DNA from: Candidatus Rifleibacteriota bacterium
GTDB lineage: Bacteria; Riflebacteria; Ozemobacteria; Ozemobacterales; Ozemobacteraceae
NCBI GenBank assembly: GCA_029564115.1
Contig: JAKQQP010000461.1
Coordinates: 1 to 25,106, forward strand
Length of the DNA: 25,106 nucleotides
Reading direction: 5' to 3'
The notes beneath the pieces are model-generated. The model saw only the letters and a list, made by a program, of their open reading frames with translations, did not search any database and had not been told where the DNA came from. Shown one piece after another: positions 1-4,445 of this stretch. The position numbers were made by a program, and so were the translations under genes. The first letter of the stretch is position 1, and every line of letters starts with the position of its first letter.

Positions 1-1914
1 CCCGTCATAAGGCGTGGTAAATGAACTCGAAGCGAGAGCTACTTCAAATCTGAGCTGATCACCGTTCTGCACCTGTGTTCGACCTGGCGGCTGAACAACG
101 AAGCTCCATTTCGCATCGGTTTTTGCCGGGGGTTCGGTGTCAATTTGTACTGCCGCTGAATCAAAAGTAACCTGGTTTTTTACTGTACTGCTATCCCAGG
201 CGTAAACTTTAAAAAATTTGCTGGTATCAACGCTTCCAGAAGCTACTGTTATGGTTTTTCGCCAGAAATTCTGGTTTTCATTTGTCAGGATCTCTTCGGT
301 TGCCCCACCCAATGCGGTCAGATCGATCCATACTTTTCCGCCCAGAGCGGTGTTAACGCCGGTAACAGTAGCTTCAACAGTAACCTGGTCGCCAATGACT
401 ATGGGGCCGGTTCCTGAAGCTTTCGTAAGAGTTAGGGAGGTTATCGCAGGCGGAACATTGTCGATAAATATATCGGGGGTTGTGGTTTTGAAAACCAGAT
501 TTCCCGAAGCAGCTCTCCCGGTTATGACAAAGTTCATATCGACGCCGTCTACGGGGGTGCCGGCAGATAGAGTGTAGGTTCCGATATATGTTCTTTTCTT
601 GGGGTCGATGGCATCTTCGGTTACGGACCCCAGAGCGTAAGCATTCGAGCCGCCGATGGCCGTCAGGTCGACAGTCACATTAAGAGGGTCTTCTGAGGTT
701 ATTACGGTCTTGAATTGCAGGCGGGTGCTGAGACTGGCGACGTATGTCGGGCCGAATGTCAGAGGTGGCGGGGAATAAACACTGGCGTTGGCTGAATCCT
801 GCGATGGAAGCGCGAGATCTATGCTGCTGAGATATGCCGTCGCCGTTGAAACGTTGCCGGCGTTATCGACTACTCGGTAAACGAAGGGATACTGATTTCC
901 GAAAACCAGAGGGTTCTCTGTGAGAAAAAGGGTGGCGGTATAGGTTATGTTTGCGCCTGGCGATGGGGTTGATGTTGGGGTCAGGGTCGGCAGGGCAATA
1001 CCTGCGTCTGTGAATGAGGCACATTCGACGGTAACGACGTCGTTATCATAGCCGTTGATGGTAATCGAAAAGTTGAGAACGTGCCCTGGGAGTGCTGTAA
1101 CAGTTGATCCGGCTGCGTTTGTAACGCTTCTAGCTGCAATGAATGGGGCTCTGGTGTCTGCGTTGAGGGAAAAGTCTGTGTGTACAGAAACGTTGCCACG
1201 GCCATCGGTCAAGGTGACCGGGATTTGATACGCACCGTCGAGATTGTCGGGAATATTGATGTTTTGTAAAATGAATTGTGGCGGCAAAGCTGGAGCATTG
1301 CTGTGCGTCATTGGGTTGTTGTTTGCCAGACTGATGTTTGCCAGGTTCAGGTTGGCTGTTTGCAGAGTGTCAGAAGTCGAGAGGTTTTGGTAAAAGGTTA
1401 CTGTTTCCCCTTTTTTAACGGGAGTGCCGGTGTAGTCGATGAAGCCAGCAGAGCCATTGACTTTGGCAGTCATGATACCGGATCTCTCAGGCCGTACGTT
1501 ATCAAGTTTGACCGGGGCATAGCTTGAGTCGTCGTCGATGCCATCTGTGTTACCAACGATAAATCTGGTGTTATCTTCTGTGTTGTTTTTAGAACCTTGA
1601 AGAACGGTCCAGTTTACTGTGGCGGCATAACTGGTCCCCCCCAGGTTTGTTACCGACATTGCAACATTGGGATTTCCTTCGGCAGGAACAACGACAAAAG
1701 CTGTTGGTTGTGGTGCCGAAATGTCACTGGTGAAGTAAACTGTGTAGCTTATGCGGTCGCCGATACGGGCAATGTTGTCGCTGGGCTCGCCATTGTCGAA
1801 CACATAAGCAGTGCCATTGGTGATTACCGGGGCGGCCGCAAATGCTGTTGATAAACCTGAAACAAGAAAAAGAATCAGGATTAAGGCTCTGAATACCCCG
1901 ACCATACTTCTCAT
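1..1914 (-). CDS. Large exported Ig-like-repeat protein (N-terminal 638 residues; runs off the left edge)
   Basis: The frame is open without a stop from the ATG at 1914 to the window edge, so the C-terminus is missing. AAGGAG lies 5 nt before the start. Residues 1-26 form a Sec signal peptide (Arg at 2 and 9, hydrophobic core LILILFLV, likely cut after AFA). The rest is Thr/Ser/Asn/Val-rich and nearly Cys-free, typical of beta-sandwich surface proteins. Ig-like modules recur: segments with V-D-L-T-A-I-G-G near residue 415 and I-D-L-T-A-L-G-G near residue 533 lie about 118 residues apart, each preceded by an N-V/E-P-P-A junction. A phrase V-V-D-N-A-G-N-V near residue 350 is common in bacterial Ig-like domains. 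The role is probably a surface or secreted adhesin or matrix protein; the exact family is not recognised. A sigma-28-like promoter upstream suggests co-expression with late flagellar genes (inference). Confidence 0.8.
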   Translation of the reverse strand, partial: MRSMVGVFRALILILFLVSGLSTAFAAAPVITNGTAYVFDNGEPSDNIARIGDRISYTVYFTSDISAPQPTAFVVVPAEGNPNVAMSVTNLGGTSYAATVNWTVLQGSKNNTEDNTRFIVGNTDGIDDDSSYAPVKLDNVRPERSGIMTAKVNGSAGFIDYTGTPVKKGETVTFYQNLSTSDTLQTANLNLANISLANNNPMTHSNAPALPPQFILQNINIPDNLDGAYQIPVTLTDGRGNVSVHTDFSLNADTRAPFIAARSVTNAAGSTVTALPGHVLNFSITINGYDNDVVTVECASFTDAGIALPTLTPTSTPSPGANITYTATLFLTENPLVFGNQYPFVYRVVDNAGNVSTATAYLSSIDLALPSQDSANASVYSPPPLTFGPTYVASLSTRLQFKTVITSEDPLNVTVDLTAIGGSNAYALGSVTEDAIDPKKRTYIGTYTLSAGTPVDGVDMNFVITGRAASGNLVFKTTTPDIFIDNVPPAITSLTLTKASGTGPIVIGDQVTVEATVTGVNTALGGKVWIDLTALGGATEEILTNENQNFWRKTITVASGSVDTSKFFKVYAWDSSTVKNQVTFDSAAVQIDTEPPAKTDAKWSFVVQPPGRTQVQNGDQLRFEVALASSSFTTPYDG

Positions 1915-2007
1915 AGCGACTCCTTATTGCAGACCGGACTGTATAATTTTTTGTTGTTCAGTGACCCGTCCGGGTTTGTATGCCGACAAAATGATTAATC
2001 CCGATGA

Positions 2008-2035
2008 TTATCGGCCTGTTCCGATCGCAAAATTA
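2008..2035 (-). promoter_or_regulatory. Sigma-28 (FliA)-like promoter for the exported Ig-like protein
   Basis: On the minus strand, a perfect GCCGATAA -10 element (2015 down to 2008) is preceded by TAATTTTG, 16 nt after TAAT. The sigma-28 consensus is TAAAGTTT-N11-GCCGATAA, so the spacing is one base longer than ideal. The predicted transcript would start near 2001 and give an untranslated leader of about 87 nt before the ATG at 1914. The -10 is exact; the -35 is only partial. Confidence 0.5.
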
Positions 2036-2082
2036 GAAAAAAATGACTGTCTTAATCTGCACTTTTTTATTTCTCATAAAAT

Positions 2083-2146
2083 GGGACAGCTTCGTTTCAC
2101 TCGCAGTAACAGTTTCCGCTTTCGACTCGTTCTCGCAGTGACAGTT
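2083..2146. repeat. Dispersed intergenic repeat, two degenerate copies
   Basis: Two adjacent copies (2083-2114 and about 2120-2146) read on the minus strand as CTGTyACTGCGAG followed by a CGAA-rich stretch. A third copy lies at 13805-13835 in another intergenic region. The pattern resembles the widespread CGTCATTGCGAG...GCGAAGCAATC class of bacterial intergenic repeats. The stretch 1915-2382 otherwise holds only the promoters, this element and the 7-bp array. Confidence 0.5.
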
Positions 2147-2235
2147 TTTTCTAGCCTGCTTTGCGGCCAACAATAACGATCAAGACGACGATTTATGAAC
2201 TGCTTTACTTACAGAGAAAGTTTTGGTCAGCTTGC

Positions 2236-2356
2236 CCGCCACTGCCCACTATTTGCTACTCACTACCCACTACCCACTACCCACTACCCACTGCCCACTA
2301 TTTGCTACCCACTACCCACTACCCACTATCCACTATCCACTAACCACTAACCACTG
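2236..2356. repeat. Heptanucleotide tandem repeat array (CCCACTA)n
   Basis: About 17 imperfect 7-bp units of the type CCCACTA run through this stretch, with variants CCCACTG, TCCACTA and ACCACTA towards the right end. A longer unit, CCCACTATTTGCTAC, occurs twice (near 2246 and 2295), so part of the array was duplicated as a block. Short ORFs across it are low-complexity Pro/Thr/His/Tyr artefacts. It sits between the divergent exported-protein gene and the DUF2877-like gene. Confidence 0.85.
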
Positions 2357-2367
2357 CTCTCATGGTG

Positions 2368-2376
2368 TGGTATCAT
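2368..2376 (+). promoter_or_regulatory. Extended -10 promoter directly before the DUF2877-like gene
   Basis: TGG-TATCAT matches the TGnTATAAT extended -10 form. There is no good -35 17 nt upstream, as is usual for extended -10 promoters. A start point 7 nt downstream falls on the A of the ATG at 2383, which implies a leaderless mRNA. Near-identical motifs precede the genes at 12451 and 17404. Confidence 0.5.
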
Positions 2377-2382
2377 AAAAAT

Positions 2383-3240
2383 ATGGTTGAAAATAACAGT
2401 GATTTTCTCAATGTTGTGATGGTCGATCGGCAGCTCTTGAATTACTCAGGAGTTGTCGGTTCTTATGCGGTAAGATTGCGCACCGCCAAGCGTATTGTAC
2501 TTTTTTCGCTGACCGGGCGAATGATCAATCTTGTTGCTGCTCCGCACACCTGTGGCCCCGACTTTATCCTTTTCGACAGATTGCCTGGCCTTGACGAATC
2601 ATTGCCCGAAGATGGCTGGGTTTTTGAAGACGCCAGTCTGAGAGTGCCTTTCGTCGGTAAGCTGAATCTTGCAGGCGCCCCCGGTTTTTTTGAGTCAGAT
2701 GCAAGTATCGGGGTAAGAGATTTCCCGGGGCATCTGAAAAGTATGATCAGCAGACGATTGCGTCAGCCAGATTGTGAGTTTCTCAAAGAGCTCGAACAGC
2801 CTCTCGATACCCTGGCAAAATCAATAAAAGAACATCTGATCGAATCTGCCGAGATTCCGGTAATCGGGGTGGCCGGCCTCGGAGACGGCGAAGTGGCGGC
2901 CGGTGACGCGGCGCTTTGCGGCATGCTTTTGACCACCAGATGTTTTTCGTTTGGCGGTCGCTTCAAAATGTCATGGTTTCAACGCCTGGCGGTCGAGATT
3001 CGCCGCTTTCTCCACCGTTCTGGCAGCTACGGCCGCAACTGGATCAACTACGCCATCGACGGCAGAATGACCGAGACACAACAGCTTTTTTTCAATGCCA
3101 TGGCCCGTGATTTTGAAGGCGCCGGCGAATTGTTCGTTAAAAAGATTGCCGACGATGATGTGATAAATGGCAAAGCCTTTCTGGCAGGGGTTAATTTGAT
3201 TTTGGACATGATTCAGAGCGGGGTCTTCAGCCGCGGATGA
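2383..3240 (+). CDS. DUF2877-like protein, apparently leaderless
   Basis: Encodes 285 residues from the ATG at 2383. An in-frame ATG at 2362 would add seven residues, but it overlaps the promoter -10 and has no ribosome site. The pattern fits DUF2877 (AllH/YlbF-like). The N-terminal part reads V-G-S-Y near residue 25, then a beta-rich region and a C-G-P-D-F-I-L-F segment near residue 57. The central V-A-G-L-G-D-G-E-V-A-A-G-D near residue 165 replaces the usual G-L-G-P-G-L-T-P-S-G-D-D-F loop. The C-terminal part has T-x-T-Q-Q and a final G-K-A-F-L-A-G. Family members occur with the FdrA-type carbamoyltransferase system of purine catabolism, but none of those partners is seen here, so the function is open. 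No signal peptide or membrane segment is visible. The changed G-D-D loop suggests a divergent member. Confidence 0.7.
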   Translation: MVENNSDFLNVVMVDRQLLNYSGVVGSYAVRLRTAKRIVLFSLTGRMINLVAAPHTCGPDFILFDRLPGLDESLPEDGWVFEDASLRVPFVGKLNLAGAPGFFESDASIGVRDFPGHLKSMISRRLRQPDCEFLKELEQPLDTLAKSIKEHLIESAEIPVIGVAGLGDGEVAAGDAALCGMLLTTRCFSFGGRFKMSWFQRLAVEIRRFLHRSGSYGRNWINYAIDGRMTETQQLFFNAMARDFEGAGELFVKKIADDDVINGKAFLAGVNLILDMIQSGVFSRG

Positions 3241-3260
3241 AGGCGGATGAAAAGAGAAGG

Positions 3261-3463
3261 CCGCGGATGAACACAGATAGACGCAGATAAAGGCAAAGAA
3301 GAGAGAGAAAGAGAGAGAAAGAGAGAGAAAGAGAGAGAAAGAGAAAGAAAGAGAGCCACGGATAAACTCGGATAGACGCAGATAAAGGCTAAGAAGAAAG
3401 AGAAAGAGGAAGAGAAAGAGGAAGAGGAAGAGAAAGAGAAAGAGGAAGAGAAAGAGGAAGAGG
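3261..3463. repeat. Compound repeat: GGATGAACACAGATA-type unit plus purine tract, duplicated
   Basis: A unit of about 40 bp (3261-3300: CCGCGGATGAACACAGATAG...) is followed by four exact copies of GAGAGAGAAA (3301-3340). A diverged copy of the unit (3356-3395: CCACGGATAAACTCGGATAG...) is followed by a second tract of AAAGAGGAAG-type units to about 3463. The head sequence resembles a family of bacterial intergenic repeats with alternating GGAT/AGAT steps. The second tract is almost pure purine on the plus strand, so H-DNA or slippage is plausible. A minus-strand ORF here reads poly Leu-Phe and is an artefact. Confidence 0.75.
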
Positions 3464-3650
3464 GTTATAGTGGGTGGGGAGTGCTGACTGGCGCAACATC
3501 GGAAGATAAAATGATCATATTTGAACAATGGTTGGCAAAGCAAAAAGGTCGCAATCTGTTGTGAAAAGCGTATATTTAATTGCAATATAGAAAAATAGAG
3601 AAAAAAAGTTAAAATAGATAGCAATTTGGCGAAATGGTTCGATAAATCAG

Positions 3651-3680
3651 TTTAATCGTCTTAAATCGTCTTTAATGACC
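3651..3680. repeat. Three 10-bp direct repeats just upstream of the flagellar promoter
   Basis: TTTAATCGTC, TTAAATCGTC and TTTAATGACC follow one another without gaps and end 2 bp before the -35 of the sigma-28-like promoter at 3683. Spacing by one helical turn places each copy on the same DNA face, as expected for an activator or repressor operator. The protein is unknown. Confidence 0.5.
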
Positions 3681-3682
3681 CG

Positions 3683-3709
3683 TAATTAACCGGTTAAATG
3701 TGACGATAA
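3683..3709 (+). promoter_or_regulatory. Sigma-28 (FliA)-like promoter of the flagellar operon
   Basis: TAAT (3683-3686), a 15-nt spacer and GACGATAA (3702-3709) differ from TAAA-N15-GCCGATAA by one base in each box. The start point would be near 3716, leaving an 80-nt leader before 3797 and about 320 nt before flaG. The position upstream of late flagellar genes (flaG, fliD, fliS) supports the assignment. Confidence 0.6.
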
Positions 3710-3774
3710 ATACTATAAGGATAAGAGGAAAGTGTGTCTGTTTGACTTTTTCTCTGGCAAGGAAGCGATCTGGA

Positions 3775-3794
3775 CAGATTCAAGGAGGAATCTG
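3775..3794 (+). promoter_or_regulatory. Hairpin with the ribosome site in its loop (CsrA-type site)
   Basis: CAGATTC and GAATCTG form a perfect 7-bp inverted repeat around the loop AAGGAG, which with the next base is the Shine-Dalgarno sequence of the ATG at 3797. GGA in a hairpin loop overlapping a ribosome site is the classic binding signature of CsrA/RsmA. Further GGA motifs lie at about 3719, 3726, 3760 and 3772 in the same leader. No csrA gene is present in the window, so the regulator is inferred. Confidence 0.5.
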
Positions 3795-3796
3795 AA

Positions 3797-4021
3797 ATGC
3801 AGACTCTATTATTGGCAGAAGTTAATGACTTGATGAAGCGCGCAAAAAAACTATTCGGGCTGACATTTTTGAGTTCCGGGTTGCTGCGTGCTTTTGGCAA
3901 AATTCTGCCCAGACTGCATAAAAAATCTCTCAATTTGTCTGGTATATATTTTCTGACCGGTTTCGTCGTTGCCGAATCCGAGTCGGAATTTTATTTTACC
4001 CGGATGTTGCCTGTATATTGA
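3797..4021 (+). CDS. Small unknown ORF at the head of the flagellar operon
   Basis: Encodes 74 residues behind a very strong ribosome site (AAGGAGG, 8 nt before ATG) that lies in the loop of a hairpin. The N-terminal 45 residues are Lys/Arg/Leu-rich and could form an amphipathic helix. The C-terminal part shows no pattern. It ends 16 nt before flaG, close enough for translational coupling. No family is recognised. It could be a true small protein, a leader peptide controlling flaG, or a chance ORF; the ribosome site is the main argument for translation. Confidence 0.4.
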   Translation: MQTLLLAEVNDLMKRAKKLFGLTFLSSGLLRAFGKILPRLHKKSLNLSGIYFLTGFVVAESESEFYFTRMLPVY

Positions 4022-4037
4022 AAGGAGCGTGGAAACA

Positions 4038-4391
4038 ATGGAAATTGGGAATGTACGGCCTGTTCTTGAACCAACAATAAGTGGTAAGCCGGTCGAGGCT
4101 GTAAAAAATCAGGGAGAAATCTCTGACGGTAAAGTTCTTGAAGCTGCAAAAGAAAATAAAGAGAAAAGTGAAGAAGAACTCAAAGAAGCGGTCGATAAGT
4201 TAAATAAGACTGCGGTGATTTTTGACAGATCATTGCGGTTCCAGGTGCATGACAAAACTCATCGCACCATGGTTTCCGTGGTCGACATCGTTCAGGATAA
4301 AGTCATCAGGCAGATTCCGACCGAAGAAGTTCTTGATCTTGTGGCTAAAATGGATGATTACCTTGGTCTGATATTTGATAAAAAAGCATAA
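4038..4391 (+). CDS. flaG: Flagellar protein FlaG
   Basis: Encodes 117 residues. AAAGGAG lies 10 nt before the ATG at 4038; an in-frame upstream extension lacks a ribosome site. Residues 1-55 are charged and probably disordered (Lys/Glu-rich, coiled-coil tendency). Residues 57-115 carry the FlaG core: L-R-F-Q-V-H-D, then V-D-I-V-Q-D-K-V-I-R-Q-I-P and E-E-V-L-D-L-V-A-K-M. The I-R-Q-I-P-x-E-E block is the family hallmark. FlaG proteins influence filament length and are usually encoded next to fliD, as here. Length is typical of the family. Confidence 0.9.
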   Translation: MEIGNVRPVLEPTISGKPVEAVKNQGEISDGKVLEAAKENKEKSEEELKEAVDKLNKTAVIFDRSLRFQVHDKTHRTMVSVVDIVQDKVIRQIPTEEVLDLVAKMDDYLGLIFDKKA

Positions 4392-4412
4392 ATAAGGTGA
4401 ATTGAAAGAAAG

Positions 4413-4429
4413 TCAGACGGTCTGATTTT
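4413..4429 (+). terminator. Weak hairpin plus T-run between flaG and fliD
   Basis: TCAGA-CGG-TCTGA followed by TTTTC lies in the 54-bp gap. The stem is only five pairs and fliD continues in the same direction, so at most it would attenuate read-through or stabilise the flaG 3' end. The fliD ribosome site (GCAGGAGG) follows at once. Confidence 0.25.
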
Positions 4430-4445
4430 CGGCAGGAGGCGTAAA

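Noticed and set aside
218..1851. Several short plus- and minus-strand frames
   Set aside because: They are shadows of the continuous minus-strand frame 1-1914, which has a signal peptide and ribosome site.
2236..2356. Possible CRISPR array
   Set aside because: Units are 7 bp with no spacers and no cas genes nearby; it is a simple tandem repeat.
2971..3624. Minus-strand open frame with a long Leu-Phe repeat
   Set aside because: The Leu-Phe run is the reverse translation of the GAGAAA purine tract; part of the rest is antisense to the DUF2877-like gene.
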